The notes: generated by a model not told the origin, from the letters alone. Numbered from the stretch's first letter, positions 33,570 to 44,694 are shown. The stretch: DNA of 64,000 nt from Oenococcus oeni DSM 20252 = AWRIB129 (GCF_000372485.1 NZ_AQVA01000001.1:293129-357128), one strand, 5' to 3'. Program-made: numbers and translations.

Positions 33570-35273
33570 ATGATTTGGGTCTTATTAATAATTTCGATAA
33601 TTTTACTGGTCAGTTACCTGGCCGCCGTACTTTTTCAGCGTTCCTATGCAAAACGAGCGAATGAAGTTGTAGAAGAAAAAGACAAGTTGGCACAGATTAA
33701 CGTCAGACAAGCGCTTTTGGATGCCCGTAAATTAAGTTTAACCGGAAAATCCCTGCATGAGTATCAGCAGTTGGAAGCCGATTATAACGATATTGAGAAT
33801 TCAAAGTTCCTGCATATTGACCAATTAGCCAATTCGGTCGTTTTTGATTCGCGTGGATTGAATGTTTTTAAAACGCGCGATGAATTCAACACTTTGAATT
33901 CGACTTTAAAAGAAACGAAAGCAAAAATTGCCAGTATTCAAGGCGGCTTGGAGAAATTGAACGAAGTCGATCAGGAACACCACAAGGCGGTTGATGAACT
34001 TCGATTAAGATATGACAAGTTGCGGAAGAAAATTTTGGCCGAATCCTTTAAATATGGTCCGGCCTCCGAGCCGCTAGAGAATGTTCTCTCCGGTTTGGAA
34101 GATAATTTTGCCAAGTTTGTTAAATTAACCGAATCGGGTGACCATACGGCTGCGACTGATGTTTATGAACAACTTCGTGTCGAGACTAACGATTTGGAAA
34201 AGAAAATGATTGATATTCCTCCACTATATGATAAATTAGTCAATCGTTATCCAACGAACTTCAAGGAATTGCAAAACGGTGCCGATCAATTGACAAAACA
34301 AGGATTTGTTTTCGATGCCGATCCAAATGTTGTAATTGCCGACATGAAAAAGAGCCATAGCCAGATTTTAAATGCTTTGAAAAATTTGGACATGAAAAAG
34401 ACAGCGGATGCCGAAAGAATTCTTGAAGTACAGATTAAAACTCTTTACGATACGATTGAAAACGAATATGGCGCCGAATACGATGTCAAGAAAAATGATC
34501 GTCGATTAACTAATCAATTAAAACACGTTCGTGCACAAAATCAAGAACTGACACTTGAAATTGATCGTCTGGCACATCGTTTTACGCTCTCGCATTCAGA
34601 GGTAGAAGACACCCGTGGTTGGGGAGAACAAATCAAATCCGTTTCCGAGCAAAACGAAGAGAGTAAAAAACGTTGGCACGAAAAGAAGGCTCCTTTTACT
34701 GCTATCCGCGAAATTCAAAATGGCTTATTTGAACAACTAGACCAGATTGCTAAGAATCAAAAAGATCTTTATATAACAATTAGTTCATATCCACAGGTTT
34801 TTGATGATCTGAAAAGAATTTCCCTTCAATACTCAGGCGAACTGTCAAACATTCGTCGAATTTTGGAACAGGTCGATATGCCAGGGCTTCCGGCAGATTA
34901 TCGTTTACAGTTTATTTCGGTACAAGATGAAATTAAGGCTTTGAATAATATGGTTTCGGCTTCAAGAGTCAATCTTGATGATGCTCAGCGGCAGGCTCAT
35001 GAGGTGACAACGGATCTTGCTGATCTTAAGTCCAGCTCTTCGGAGTTGTATGTTAATGCCAATTTGGCTGTCGAGTTGATTCATTATGCAAATCGTTTTT
35101 CCGATCGCCAAGAAATTATTTCGGCTTTGCAGCAGGCACGTTTGTACTATGAACGGGATCTTGATTACGGAAGAACGGTTGATTTGGTCGGCCGGGCTTT
35201 GGATCAGGTTGACCCCGGCAGTTATGAGCGATTAAAAGATGGTTATACTAATCGCAATCAGACACCTTTTTAG
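33570..35273 (+). CDS. ezrA: septation ring formation regulator EzrA
   Basis: A 567-residue protein with one N-terminal membrane helix (about residues 2-22, VLLIISIILLVSYLAAVLF) and then almost continuous cytoplasmic helical repeats of spectrin type, as in EzrA. It binds FtsZ and restricts Z-ring formation to midcell in Firmicutes. Length matches the family. No Shine-Dalgarno sequence is evident before the ATG. The valS T-box promoter starts immediately after its stop. Confidence 0.93.
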   Translation: MIWVLLIISIILLVSYLAAVLFQRSYAKRANEVVEEKDKLAQINVRQALLDARKLSLTGKSLHEYQQLEADYNDIENSKFLHIDQLANSVVFDSRGLNVFKTRDEFNTLNSTLKETKAKIASIQGGLEKLNEVDQEHHKAVDELRLRYDKLRKKILAESFKYGPASEPLENVLSGLEDNFAKFVKLTESGDHTAATDVYEQLRVETNDLEKKMIDIPPLYDKLVNRYPTNFKELQNGADQLTKQGFVFDADPNVVIADMKKSHSQILNALKNLDMKKTADAERILEVQIKTLYDTIENEYGAEYDVKKNDRRLTNQLKHVRAQNQELTLEIDRLAHRFTLSHSEVEDTRGWGEQIKSVSEQNEESKKRWHEKKAPFTAIREIQNGLFEQLDQIAKNQKDLYITISSYPQVFDDLKRISLQYSGELSNIRRILEQVDMPGLPADYRLQFISVQDEIKALNNMVSASRVNLDDAQRQAHEVTTDLADLKSSSSELYVNANLAVELIHYANRFSDRQEIISALQQARLYYERDLDYGRTVDLVGRALDQVDPGSYERLKDGYTNRNQTPF

Positions 35274-35274
35274 C

Positions 35275-35303
35275 TTGAAAGCAAATCGTTGGTTAGATAT
35301 ACT
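35275..35303 (+). promoter_or_regulatory. promoter of the valS T-box transcript
   Basis: TTGAAA (35275-35280) and TATACT (35298-35303) are exactly 17 bp apart, directly after the ezrA stop. Transcription would start near 35310. Confidence 0.7.
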
Positions 35304-35309
35304 AATAGT

Positions 35310-35486
35310 CAACTTAGAGGAGTAGACGATAACGTTTATAGAGATCTGATGGTTGGTGAAAATCAGAACGCTTAAATCGAAGGTTGCTAAGATATAGAAA
35401 ACGGAAGATATTAAGTGGCTTGGCAACAAGCAACTTGGGTGGTACCACGCAAAAGCGTCCCGAGATTTTCTCAGGGCGTTTTTATT
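35310..35486 (+). promoter_or_regulatory. T-box riboswitch controlling valS-folC
   Basis: The T-box itself, GGGTGGTACCACG at 35437-35449, is a perfect match. Upstream are the stem I distal-loop motif GATGGTTGGTG and a GTT valine codon candidate at 35383-35385 as specifier. Downstream, GCGTCCCGAG pairs with CTCAGGGCGT (with two G-T pairs) before TTTTTATTTT as terminator. Uncharged tRNA-Val should favour antitermination. The specifier position is inferred from layout. Confidence 0.93.
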
Positions 35487-35492
35487 TTGATT

Positions 35493-35624
35493 ATGCGAGC
35501 AAGATTATTTTTAATTAAGAAAATTTTAGAATTAGCTTTTCATGACAAAATGCATCTGGCGGCTATTATTTTGTTAGTTGTTGCTTTGGCAACCTTTATA
35601 TACACTCGTCGAAAGGACAAATAA
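35493..35624 (+). CDS. possible small membrane ORF between T-box and valS
   Basis: A 43-codon frame: basic N-terminus, one strongly hydrophobic segment ([15 protein letters not shown]) and the basic end TRRKDK, ending 1 bp before the valS ATG. The composition looks like a single-span membrane peptide. It has no Shine-Dalgarno sequence, so it may not be translated; an internal ATG at 35550 would give a 24-residue form. Confidence 0.25.
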   Translation: MRARLFLIKKILELAFHDKMHLAAIILLVVALATFIYTRRKDK

Positions 35625-35625
35625 A

Positions 35626-38334
35626 ATGCGCGAAATCAATATGTCGACTAAATATAATCCAAGCGAGATTGAAAAGGGAATTTACGACCATTGGCAGCAA
35701 GAAGAATTATTCAATCCGGATGTTGACAAGAAGCTAAAACCTGCAAAATATGCCGATGGGCAGCCTGAGGCATATTCAATTGTTATTCCGCCACCAAATG
35801 TGACCGGAAAACTTCATTTGGGACATGCTTGGGACACAACCTTGCAGGATATGCTGATTCGACAAAAGAGAATGCAGGGTTACGACACTTTATGGCTACC
35901 AGGAATGGATCACGCCGGAATTGCTACTCAGGCGAAAGTCGAAGCTCGTTTGCGTGAAGATGGTATTTCTCGCTATGATTTAGGTCGGGAAAAATTTGTT
36001 GATAAAGTTTTGCAGTGGAAAGATGAATATGCCTCGATAATTAAAGAACAATGGGCCAAAATGGGTCTTTCTTTGGACTTTTCAAGGGAACGTTTTACTT
36101 TGGACAAAGGCCTGAATGAAGCTGTTAGAAAAGTCTTTGTTGATTTATATAAAAAAGGGCTGATTTATCGTGGAGAATATATTATCAACTGGGATCCTCA
36201 GGCTCGAACTGCTTTATCCGACATTGAGGTTATTCATAAAGATGATAAAGGAGCTTTCTATCACGTTAAATATCCCTTTGTCGATAAAAAATTCAAATTC
36301 AATGGCAAGAACTATATTGAAATAGCGACAACCCGTCCGGAAACGATGTTTGGAGATACCGCTGTTGCTGTCAACCCTTCTGATGAACGTTACAAGGAAA
36401 TAGTTGGCAAAAAGATTGTCGTTCCTTTAGTTAACCGTGAAATTGAAATTATTGCCGATCAATACGTTGATAAAGATTTCGGGACTGGAATGGTTAAAAT
36501 TACGCCGGCTCATGATCCAAACGATTTTCAGGTTGGTAATCGTCATAACTTACCCAGAATCAACACAATGAATGAAGATGCTTCGATGAATGAAAACGCC
36601 GGTAAATATCAGGGTATGGACCGTTTCCAAGCTCGCAAAGCGATTGTTGATGATCTTCAAGATGGCAATTATATGTTGAAAATCGAACCAATTGTCCATT
36701 CAGTTGGTCATTCCGAAAGAACCGATGTTCAAGTCGAAGCCCGTTTATCCACCCAGTGGTTTGTAAAAATGAAACCCTTGGCAGAGCAGGCCCTAAAAAT
36801 GCAAAAACAACAAAATGACAAAGTTGATTTTTGGCCTGTTCGTTTTGAAGATACTTATCAGACTTGGATGAACAATATTCATGATTGGGTTATTTCAAGA
36901 CAGCTCTGGTGGGGACATCGAATTCCAGCTTGGTATCGTGACACGAAAGAAGGCGAAAAAGAGACCTATGTTGGATTAACTGCTCCAAAAGGCGATGGTT
37001 GGACACAAGACCCGGACGTGTTGGATACTTGGTTTTCCAGTGCTCTATGGCCATTTTCAACACTTGGTTGGCCGGATACGAATAACTCCGATTACAAACG
37101 TTTTTATCCGACTTCGACAATGGTTACCGGTTATGACATTATTTTCTTTTGGATTAGCCGGATGATCTTCCAAGCCAAAGAATTTACCGGTACTCGACCC
37201 TTTAAAAACGTTTTGATTCATGGACTGATACGTGATTCAAAGGGCCGCAAAATGTCCAAGTCTTTGGGTAATGGAATCGATCCGATGGATGTAATTAACA
37301 AATACGGAACTGATGCCTTAAGGTGGTTCTTATCTACCGGTTCAACTCCGGGACAGGATTTGAACTTTTCCAATGACAAAATGGATTCAGCTTGGAATTT
37401 CATTAATAAAATTTGGAATGTTTCTCGCTATGTTTTGATGAATTTGGAAACTGATACAAAAATCGAGCTGCCCGATCGAAATCTTTTAGCTTTGGCCGAT
37501 AAATGGATTTTATCGCGTTTGAATTCAACGATTGAGAATGTAACAAAAAATTTCGATAAATTCGAGTTTGGTGAAGCTGGCCGTCAACTTTACAACTTTA
37601 TTTGGGATGATTTTGCCGATTGGTATATTGAAATGACCAAGGAAACTTTGAATGATGATTCAGCACTAAACAAAAGGCCGGTTCAACAGGTTTTAGCCTA
37701 TGTATTGGATCAGACGTTACGTTTGCTGCACCCAATCATGCCTTTTGTTACTGAAGCTATTTGGCAACAATTGCCTCAACACCAAGATAATCAAAGCTTG
37801 GTAATTGCCGACTATCCAAAAATTGATAAAGCTCTGAATGATCCACAGGCGGAAAAATCCTTTACAATCCTACAGGATTTAATTGTTGCAATTCGGAATA
37901 TTCGTACTGAAGCAAAAGCACCAATTTCAATTCCGGTTGACATTCTTATTCAAATCGATGACGAAAAATTGGAAGAAATTTTTCGGAGTAATATTGATTA
38001 TATCAATCGTTTCGGACACCCTAAACAGTTGGAAATTTCCAAAAAAATTCAAGCGCCGTCGCTATCGATGTCACGGGTTATTTCGGGAGCGACTGTTTAC
38101 ATTCCCCTAGCGGAACTGATTAATTTGGATGAAGAAATAAACCGTCTTCAAAAAGAAGCAAAAAAGTTTACCGCAGAGGTCAAACGCTCATCGGGAAAAT
38201 TATCGAATGATAAATTTGTTCATAGTGCACCAAAACAAGTTGTCGAAGCTGAAAGGAGTAAACTTAGCGACTGGCAAAAGAAGTTAAATGCCACCGAGTC
38301 CCGTATTAAAGAATTGAAAGAAAATCATGATTGA
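35626..38334 (+). CDS. valS: valyl-tRNA synthetase
   Basis: A 902-residue class Ia synthetase. HIGH is present as HLGH in [20 protein letters not shown] in [10 protein letters not shown], with the CP1 editing domain between ([15 protein letters not shown]) and a C-terminal coiled coil (about 840-900). The ATG at 35626 has AAAGGA at 8 bases; an internal ATG at 35641 is less supported. Expression is governed by the T-box. It overlaps folC by 8 bp. Confidence 0.97.
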   Translation: MREINMSTKYNPSEIEKGIYDHWQQEELFNPDVDKKLKPAKYADGQPEAYSIVIPPPNVTGKLHLGHAWDTTLQDMLIRQKRMQGYDTLWLPGMDHAGIATQAKVEARLREDGISRYDLGREKFVDKVLQWKDEYASIIKEQWAKMGLSLDFSRERFTLDKGLNEAVRKVFVDLYKKGLIYRGEYIINWDPQARTALSDIEVIHKDDKGAFYHVKYPFVDKKFKFNGKNYIEIATTRPETMFGDTAVAVNPSDERYKEIVGKKIVVPLVNREIEIIADQYVDKDFGTGMVKITPAHDPNDFQVGNRHNLPRINTMNEDASMNENAGKYQGMDRFQARKAIVDDLQDGNYMLKIEPIVHSVGHSERTDVQVEARLSTQWFVKMKPLAEQALKMQKQQNDKVDFWPVRFEDTYQTWMNNIHDWVISRQLWWGHRIPAWYRDTKEGEKETYVGLTAPKGDGWTQDPDVLDTWFSSALWPFSTLGWPDTNNSDYKRFYPTSTMVTGYDIIFFWISRMIFQAKEFTGTRPFKNVLIHGLIRDSKGRKMSKSLGNGIDPMDVINKYGTDALRWFLSTGSTPGQDLNFSNDKMDSAWNFINKIWNVSRYVLMNLETDTKIELPDRNLLALADKWILSRLNSTIENVTKNFDKFEFGEAGRQLYNFIWDDFADWYIEMTKETLNDDSALNKRPVQQVLAYVLDQTLRLLHPIMPFVTEAIWQQLPQHQDNQSLVIADYPKIDKALNDPQAEKSFTILQDLIVAIRNIRTEAKAPISIPVDILIQIDDEKLEEIFRSNIDYINRFGHPKQLEISKKIQAPSLSMSRVISGATVYIPLAELINLDEEINRLQKEAKKFTAEVKRSSGKLSNDKFVHSAPKQVVEAERSKLSDWQKKLNATESRIKELKENHD

Positions 38335-39541
38335 AAATGAAAATGAAGCAGTCGAATGGATTCATTCCTTGACGAAAGCAGGGAAGCGGGCTAAACACGA
38401 TACGCAAGAAAGATTGTTGAATTTGCTGGAAAAAATCGGTCATCCGGAAAAGAAATTACCGGCAATTATTCATGTTACTGGGACCAATGGCAAAGGTTCC
38501 GTTTCTCGTTTTTCACAGGCAATTTTGACTGCCTCCGGATATCGCACCGGTTTATTTGTTTCTCCGTTTATTATTAAGTTCAATGAACGAATTGAGATCG
38601 ATGGCAAGTATATTTCAGATGACGATTTGCTTAAATACACCAGGATTGTTTTTGAAAATTATACTGACCAGACTGAATTTGAAGTCATTACCGCGATTGC
38701 AATCCTTTATTTTTCCGAATCTCATTTGGATGCTCTAGTCGTCGAAGTTGGGATTGGCGGTCTTTGGGACTCCACGAACGTTCTTGATGCGACTGTTGCC
38801 GTTATTACCAGCGTTGGGCTTGATCACATGGATATTTTAGGCGACACACTTGCAAAAATCGCTTTTCAAAAAGTTGGGATCGTTAAGCCGAGTACCAAAG
38901 CTTTGGTTTATGGCCGGATCCCGAATGAAGCCAAAGATGTGATTGAAGCGCGTGCAAAAGAACTGAAGATTCCTTATGGACAAATCGATTCCAAACTTCC
39001 ACTTTCGCGTGGCTATTATCAACGCTATAATGCTGCATTGGCTTGGGCGGCGGTTAAACTTTATCTGCATGAGACGGCAAAAGCCGATCATTTTTTGAAA
39101 ATTATTGACAGCTGGCCACAGGATAAATTGATCAAATTTTTAAATTATGTTTCCTGGCCGGCACGGATGGAAAAAATTTCTAAAGACCCCTTGATAATTT
39201 TGGATGGAGCTCATAACATTCAAGGTATTGCGACACTTAATGATTCATTACTAAAAGAGTATGGCGATCGAGAACAATTGATTGTTTTTGGCCACTTGAA
39301 GAAGAAAAATATTTCGGTCGCTAGTTTTTCTGATTTGCCGTTGGCGACCGTTTTTCCGGTTAATTGGCAGGCTTATAAAGAAACAGCCGAGTCTAGCAGC
39401 TATAAAGAATGGCATTGGCAATTAGATGATCTGTTGCGCGAAATCGACCCAAAAAAACAAATGATCGTTGTTACCGGTTCGCTTTATTTTGTTAGCCAAG
39501 CACGCGCATATTTAAAAGCAAAATTAGCAAAAAGCAATTAA
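38327..39541 (+). CDS. folC: folylpolyglutamate/dihydrofolate synthase
   Basis: A 404-residue Mur-ligase-type enzyme that adds glutamate to folates. The P-loop [10 protein letters not shown] (about 50-59), the omega region [15 protein letters not shown] and the DGAHN motif are all present. It follows valS with an 8-bp overlap, the common Firmicutes order, and so is also under the T-box. Confidence 0.94.
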   Translation: MIENENEAVEWIHSLTKAGKRAKHDTQERLLNLLEKIGHPEKKLPAIIHVTGTNGKGSVSRFSQAILTASGYRTGLFVSPFIIKFNERIEIDGKYISDDDLLKYTRIVFENYTDQTEFEVITAIAILYFSESHLDALVVEVGIGGLWDSTNVLDATVAVITSVGLDHMDILGDTLAKIAFQKVGIVKPSTKALVYGRIPNEAKDVIEARAKELKIPYGQIDSKLPLSRGYYQRYNAALAWAAVKLYLHETAKADHFLKIIDSWPQDKLIKFLNYVSWPARMEKISKDPLIILDGAHNIQGIATLNDSLLKEYGDREQLIVFGHLKKKNISVASFSDLPLATVFPVNWQAYKETAESSSYKEWHWQLDDLLREIDPKKQMIVVTGSLYFVSQARAYLKAKLAKSN

Positions 39542-39562
39542 AAAGGTAAGAAAACAGCGTGT

Positions 39563-39568
39563 TATACT
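39563..39568 (+). promoter_or_regulatory. extended -10 of the mreBCD operon
   Basis: TATACT with an upstream TG (39560-39561) forms an extended -10. A GAGGATAGGA ribosome binding site follows before the mreB ATG. No strong -35 is seen. Confidence 0.5.
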
Positions 39569-39586
39569 TATGAGGATAGGACACAT

Positions 39587-40594
39587 ATGGCATTAGGATT
39601 TGGACAAAAAAATGTCGGGATCGATCTCGGCACAAGCAATACTCTGGTCTTTTTAGAAGGATCCGGAGTTATTATTAACGAACCAAGCTTTGTTGCAAAA
39701 GATACAGCAACAAGCGAATTAATGGCTGTTGGCTCAGCAGCTCACAAAATGTTTGAAAAGAATCCACCAACTATTTCGGTCATCCGCCCATTACGAAAAG
39801 GCGTTATTTCCGATTTGGATGCGACGATCGGACTTTTGAATTATTTTTTAAACGTTGCCTACAATAATCATCCGGGAAAACCAGTTGCAATTATCGGTGT
39901 TCCTAGTGGTGTTACAGAGGTTGAACGCAGGGCTGTTAAAGATGCTGCTCAATCAGCCGGTGTTAAAGATGCTTATATTATTGACGAGCCGATCGCTGCT
40001 GCCGTTGGCGCAGGACTTCCGGTTTACGATGCCCCGGGAACAATGGTAGTTGATTTAGGTGGCGGAACGGTTGATATTGCTACGATCAGTTTGGGTAAAG
40101 CTAACGCAACCCGTTCGACCGTTTATGCCGGCGACGCAATGAACGATGCAATTAAAGATATGGTTTTGCAGCGTTATAATTTCCGAATTTCCGAAGGGGA
40201 TGCTCAAATCCTTAAAGAAGAAATTGGTTCAGCAAATGTTAAGGCTTCAAAACAATTAGGTTCGGCGACTGTCAAAGGAATTGATTTAATTTCCGGCCTT
40301 CCGGCTCAACGCGATGTTACAGCAGAGGATGTCGCTTTAGCGATTGCCAGTCCCGTAAATCATATTCTGACGGAGATTCAGACAACTTTGGAAGAGTCTC
40401 TCCCAGAATTGGTTTCAGATATTATTGATCGCGGTATTACTCTAACTGGCGGTGGCGCTAATTTGCGTTTTTTGGATCGGGCAATTGCCGATACAGTTCA
40501 CGTTCCAGTTTTTATTGCGCCAAATCCACAGGAAGCAGTTGTTAACGGACTGGGTGAGATGCTTCGCTCTTCCCAGTTACAATTTAAAGGATAA
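39587..40594 (+). CDS. mreB: rod shape-determining protein MreB
   Basis: A 335-residue bacterial actin. The nucleotide-binding motifs are GIDLGTSNTLVF near residue 11, VVDLGGGTVDIA near 155 and TGGGANLRF near 290. It forms membrane-bound filaments that direct lateral wall synthesis. mreC and mreD follow directly. Complete mreBCD fits a cell that elongates, even if short. Confidence 0.96.
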   Translation: MALGFGQKNVGIDLGTSNTLVFLEGSGVIINEPSFVAKDTATSELMAVGSAAHKMFEKNPPTISVIRPLRKGVISDLDATIGLLNYFLNVAYNNHPGKPVAIIGVPSGVTEVERRAVKDAAQSAGVKDAYIIDEPIAAAVGAGLPVYDAPGTMVVDLGGGTVDIATISLGKANATRSTVYAGDAMNDAIKDMVLQRYNFRISEGDAQILKEEIGSANVKASKQLGSATVKGIDLISGLPAQRDVTAEDVALAIASPVNHILTEIQTTLEESLPELVSDIIDRGITLTGGGANLRFLDRAIADTVHVPVFIAPNPQEAVVNGLGEMLRSSQLQFKG

Positions 40595-40606
40595 ATTAGG
40601 TTAGTT

Positions 40607-41458
40607 TTGCGATTTAACGGAAAGAAAATTTTAATTACTATAATTTCAGTCGTTGTAGCTGTCAGCTTGATTATTGGGTCAAGTCTTTTTTATAGCAAGG
40701 CGAAAGAAATACCGGTTGTCCAGCGCTTTGTTTCAGATGTAGGGGCTTTTTTTGGTCGCGGTGTTTCGGCACCAACTAGTGCCTTAGGAAAATCGACCAA
40801 TTCATTGACGCAACTGTTTAAAACATACAAAGAGAATCAGCGTCTTGTTAAGCGTGTGGATCAGATTGCTGCTGATCAAGTGAAAATTCAGACGTTAAAA
40901 AAAGAAAATAAGGAACTCAAGGCTAATTTAAAACTGAAAGATTCTTTAACCGACTACAGTACTTCCAGCGCGGTCGTTGTTAGTCGAACTCCCAGCAGTT
41001 GGAATGGACAATTGATTATTAACAAGGGTTCGAATGCCGGTGTAAAAAAGAATTCGCCGATTTTGGATTCCAAAGGTTTGATCGGTAAAGTAACCCAGGT
41101 TTCCGATACGAGCAGTAAAGTTACACTTATTTCGAATGTCGATTCTGATTCTGATCGTTTTCCTGTTCAGGTCACCAGTGGTGGAAAAGTTGTTAATGGG
41201 ATTATCTCAGGATACGACTCTGATACGGATGAACTTGTTCTTGATGAATTAACTTCAAAATCTACAGTTAAAAAAGGGAGCCTTGTCCAAACTTCCGGAC
41301 TTGGAGGAATTTTGCCAAAGGGACTTTACGTTGGTAAAGTTGTTAGTGTTCGTGACGATACTTACGGTATTGCCAAAGAAATTTACATAAAACCAGCCGC
41401 AAATCTATCGGATATTTCCAGTGTGCTTGTAGTAACCGGAGTTGGCGGTAATGAATAA
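40607..41458 (+). CDS. mreC: rod shape-determining protein MreC
   Basis: A 283-residue bitopic membrane protein: an N-terminal membrane helix (about 6-26), a coiled coil (about 75-112) and two extracellular beta-domains with NKGSNAGVKKNSPI and GLVQTSGLGG-like motifs of MreC. It starts with TTG, with TTAGG 6 bases before. It overlaps mreD by 8 bp. Confidence 0.93.
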   Translation: MRFNGKKILITIISVVVAVSLIIGSSLFYSKAKEIPVVQRFVSDVGAFFGRGVSAPTSALGKSTNSLTQLFKTYKENQRLVKRVDQIAADQVKIQTLKKENKELKANLKLKDSLTDYSTSSAVVVSRTPSSWNGQLIINKGSNAGVKKNSPILDSKGLIGKVTQVSDTSSKVTLISNVDSDSDRFPVQVTSGGKVVNGIISGYDSDTDELVLDELTSKSTVKKGSLVQTSGLGGILPKGLYVGKVVSVRDDTYGIAKEIYIKPAANLSDISSVLVVTGVGGNE

Positions 41459-41996
41459 TAAAATTACTTCAAACAACCGTTATTTGCGCCCAAAAATTGT
41501 CTATCCGATTTTTTTAATTTTTCTAGTTTTTTTTGATGGCAGTTTAATGTCCGGATTTTCAAATTTTTTGTCTTTTTATGACTTTAGTATTCTTCCTAAT
41601 TTAACTTTTGTTGGCATATTTTACGCAATTCATTTTCATTCCGATAAGCACTTCGCTTTTTGGTGGTGGTTAGTTGCCGTTGGCCTTATTTTTGATTTAT
41701 ATTACACACAGGCGATTGGAACCTATTTGGTTTCTTATCTGGTTAGCGCCTATGTGGTTTATCTAATCGATCAACGCATGCCTTACCGAATCTGGTCAAC
41801 TTTTTGGACAATCGCGACCGGGCTTTTGGTTTTTTATTTTTTGGTTTTTATAGCTGGAATTTTAGTTAATGAAACCGATATTGCCTTTGCTAATTACATA
41901 ATTTTCACCGTTTTACCAACAATTATTTTTAATGCTTTTATTGAAATTATTTTTTACCGGCCAGTCGAGTCGTTAACTTATATAATTAATAAATAG
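41451..41996 (+). CDS. mreD: rod shape-determining protein MreD
   Basis: A 181-residue polytopic protein with five or six membrane segments, very low in charge after residue 20. Its position after mreC and the size identify it as MreD, which links MreC to the elongation machinery. The ATG at 41451 overlaps the end of mreC; translation is likely coupled. Confidence 0.9.
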   Translation: MNNKITSNNRYLRPKIVYPIFLIFLVFFDGSLMSGFSNFLSFYDFSILPNLTFVGIFYAIHFHSDKHFAFWWWLVAVGLIFDLYYTQAIGTYLVSYLVSAYVVYLIDQRMPYRIWSTFWTIATGLLVFYFLVFIAGILVNETDIAFANYIIFTVLPTIIFNAFIEIIFYRPVESLTYIINK

Positions 41997-41999
41997 CTC

Positions 42000-43433
42000 A
42001 TGAATTTGTTGATTGCTGTAATTTTAATAGTCCTGGTACTAAACGCGACCTTATCTTTTATTACGGTTTTTTGGAGTAAAAGGGATGTTAGCAGAATTTG
42101 GGCCTGGTTAGTCGTTTTGGTTTTTGTTCCCGTAATCGGTTTCGTTATTTATTGGTTTGCCGGTCGCCGAATTTCCGATAAAAAAATCTTTGATTTTACA
42201 AGTCAGGAAATCGTCGGTCGCGAGCAAATCAGAGATAACCAAAAATATTATGGTCATCATTTACATTTGAATCAAAAAGCGAGTATGCTTGTTGAACTAT
42301 TTGAAAATAATTCCGGATCAATACTGACTTATGGCAATGATCTGGAAACTTTTTTTGATGGCCGGGCTTTTTTTGATGATTTATTTGCTGAAATAGACAA
42401 GGCCAAGGACCATATCCATTTAGCCTATTTTGCAATCAGCAATGATGTTATCGGGAATAAATTAGTTGATCTGTTGGCCAAGAAAGCCCGTCAGGGAGTT
42501 GAGGTTAGAGTTATTTATGATGCATACGGATCTCACGGAACTCATTTAGGAATGTATCATCGTTTACTGAAAGCCGGCGGGACCGTTTATCCTTTTTTAA
42601 CCAGGCGCTTTCAATTATTAGCCCTGCGAATCAATTTTCGTTTTCACAGAAAAGTTGTTGTGATTGATGGAAAAGTTGGTTATATTGGAGGATTCAATAT
42701 AGGTGATCAGTATCTTGACAAGTCGAAAAGGTTTGGCAATTGGCGTGATTCCCAACTTAAAATTATTGGTGATTCGGTACTTTCTTTACAATCGCGTTTT
42801 TTTATCGATTGGAATGCAACCGCTAAGAAACAAGACAAATTGTCTTTTTTGGAAGATTATTTTCCGGCGACTCAAGTTAATGGAATTCATCCAATCCAAA
42901 TTGTCTCTTCGGGGCCGGATTCTTTAACGGCGCAAATTAAACAGGGTTATTTGAAAATGATAACTTTGGCGACAAAATCAATTACCATCCAGACCCCTTA
43001 TTTGATTCCCGACCAACCGATTTACGAAAGTCTTACGATAGCTTTAGCGGCCGGCGTCAAAGTTAACATTTTTATTCCGGATCGTCCCGATCATCCTTTT
43101 GTTTACCGGGCAACTCAGTACTATGCGCAGGAATTTATTGATTTCGGAGCAAACGTTTATCGTTATGATGGTGGTTTTTTGCACAGCAAGCTTTTAATTA
43201 TTGATGATGAAATCGTCAGCATTGGCTCAGCCAATATGGATATTCGATCTTTTGAATTAAGTTTTGAAGCAAATGCTTTCATTTACAGCAGCTATTTCGC
43301 TAAAAAAATCAAGAAACAAATTTCGATTGACATTTCCAAGTCAAAGCTTTTAAGCAAAAAAGATTTCGAAACACAGGGATTTTGGATGACAGTATTACAG
43401 AAATTTTCTCGTCTGCTATCACCGATACTTTAA
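42000..43433 (+). CDS. cls: cardiolipin synthase
   Basis: A 477-residue phospholipase D-type enzyme with two N-terminal membrane helices and two HKD motifs: HRKVVVIDGKVGYIGGFN near 218-235 and HSKLLIIDDEIVSIGSAN near 394-411. It joins phosphatidylglycerols to cardiolipin. It starts 3 bp after mreD without a visible Shine-Dalgarno sequence, so it probably depends on coupled translation. Cardiolipin matters for membrane adaptation to ethanol and acid. Confidence 0.94.
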   Translation: MNLLIAVILIVLVLNATLSFITVFWSKRDVSRIWAWLVVLVFVPVIGFVIYWFAGRRISDKKIFDFTSQEIVGREQIRDNQKYYGHHLHLNQKASMLVELFENNSGSILTYGNDLETFFDGRAFFDDLFAEIDKAKDHIHLAYFAISNDVIGNKLVDLLAKKARQGVEVRVIYDAYGSHGTHLGMYHRLLKAGGTVYPFLTRRFQLLALRINFRFHRKVVVIDGKVGYIGGFNIGDQYLDKSKRFGNWRDSQLKIIGDSVLSLQSRFFIDWNATAKKQDKLSFLEDYFPATQVNGIHPIQIVSSGPDSLTAQIKQGYLKMITLATKSITIQTPYLIPDQPIYESLTIALAAGVKVNIFIPDRPDHPFVYRATQYYAQEFIDFGANVYRYDGGFLHSKLLIIDDEIVSIGSANMDIRSFELSFEANAFIYSSYFAKKIKKQISIDISKSKLLSKKDFETQGFWMTVLQKFSRLLSPIL

Positions 43434-43440
43434 GGAAAAT

Positions 43441-44694
43441 ATGGAAAAATTATCTAATGGAATAAATCTTGATCTAATTTGTACGGATCAGTTTGAGTCG
43501 GTTAAAATAGTCGTTGATTTTTGTCAATCCTTTGAAAAAGAATCTGCTGCGCCCAGAGCGATGCTGGCGAGGATACTTGAAAATAGTTCCCAGGCTTTTT
43601 CTAATCGTCAGTTAATTGCCCGACAGTTAAATAGACTTTATGGGGCTCATTTTTCTGTTTCAACTGTTCGCTTTGGGCAGATCTCTAAGATTCGTTTTAG
43701 TTTAAAATTGCCGAATCCGAATATTGCTGATGGTTATCCGCTGGTTGAAAAGGGACTAGCTTTTTTATTTGAACAAATTTACCGACCTTTAATTATTAAT
43801 GATTTGTTTCCGGAAGTTTTTTTTCAAACCGAAAAAAAGAACTTTTTAGCAGAATATTTGGCAGCTTTCGACGATAAAAGCTACAAGCTTCATCGGCAGG
43901 CTTTGATGAAGTATTTTTCCGATCCAAATATGCAAGTATCGCCGGAAGGAGATGCCGATTCTATTAAAAAATTAAAAAATTTCTTAATCGTTGAGGCTTT
44001 TAAACAAATGCTGTTGACCAATCATGTGACAATGTCTGTTTCCGGTCCGATTGAAAAGGAAAATATCAAAAAAATTATTGCAAGATGGCCGATTTTATCA
44101 ACGGAATCGGCCGCTTTGAAGGACTTGAATTATAGGCAGGAAACGCATAATTTTACAAAGGTAAGGCTTTATGAAAGAGGAGATCAGTCCTTAATTGAAG
44201 ATGTCTACAGTTTAATCGATTACAATTATTCTTCGGAACAACGTTTTCTGGCGATTTTATTTTCAAGGCTGCTTGGCGGTTCCAGCCAGTCATTGCTTTT
44301 TTCTGACATTCGCGAGAAAAGGCACTTGGTTTATTATGTTAATTCTTCAATTATCGGCCAAGATAGTCTGATGGTTATTCAGGCTGGACTTGACAAAAAT
44401 AATCTAGTTGAAGTCGAAAAGGAGATAAGAGCACAAATTACCAATATTAAACATGGTAACTTTTCCGATAAATTATTTGCGTCAATTAAAAAAGAATTGA
44501 CGACAGGCATTATATCGAGTGAGGATTATCAGGGGAGCGCAGTTGAAAACCATTTGAACAGTTTTTTGAGCGGATATAAAGTAGATCCGAATGACGCTAT
44601 TAGGATAATTAATTCAGTTACAAAGGATCAGGTATCCGACTTTTCTCGACATTCTATTGAACAAACCGAGGCCTTATTAATAAATGAAAACTGA
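43441..44694 (+). CDS. M16-family protein without zinc motif (YmfF-like)
   Basis: A 417-residue insulinase-fold protein that lacks the HxxEH zinc motif but keeps the C-terminal M16 features (LLGGSSQSLLFSDIREKRHLVYY). It is the inactive half of the YmfF/YmfH pair found before rodZ-pgsA in Firmicutes. A related pair has been linked to modification of elongation factor P in other Firmicutes, but substrate here is unknown. It has an AAGGAAA site and overlaps its partner by 11 bp. Confidence 0.85.
   Translation: MEKLSNGINLDLICTDQFESVKIVVDFCQSFEKESAAPRAMLARILENSSQAFSNRQLIARQLNRLYGAHFSVSTVRFGQISKIRFSLKLPNPNIADGYPLVEKGLAFLFEQIYRPLIINDLFPEVFFQTEKKNFLAEYLAAFDDKSYKLHRQALMKYFSDPNMQVSPEGDADSIKKLKNFLIVEAFKQMLLTNHVTMSVSGPIEKENIKKIIARWPILSTESAALKDLNYRQETHNFTKVRLYERGDQSLIEDVYSLIDYNYSSEQRFLAILFSRLLGGSSQSLLFSDIREKRHLVYYVNSSIIGQDSLMVIQAGLDKNNLVEVEKEIRAQITNIKHGNFSDKLFASIKKELTTGIISSEDYQGSAVENHLNSFLSGYKVDPNDAIRIINSVTKDQVSDFSRHSIEQTEALLINEN

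Noticed and set aside
35415..35492. Upstream part of an open frame starting within the valS T-box
   Set aside because: It covers the T-box and terminator, which are functional RNA, so coding there is implausible. Only the part after 35493 is kept as a weak candidate.
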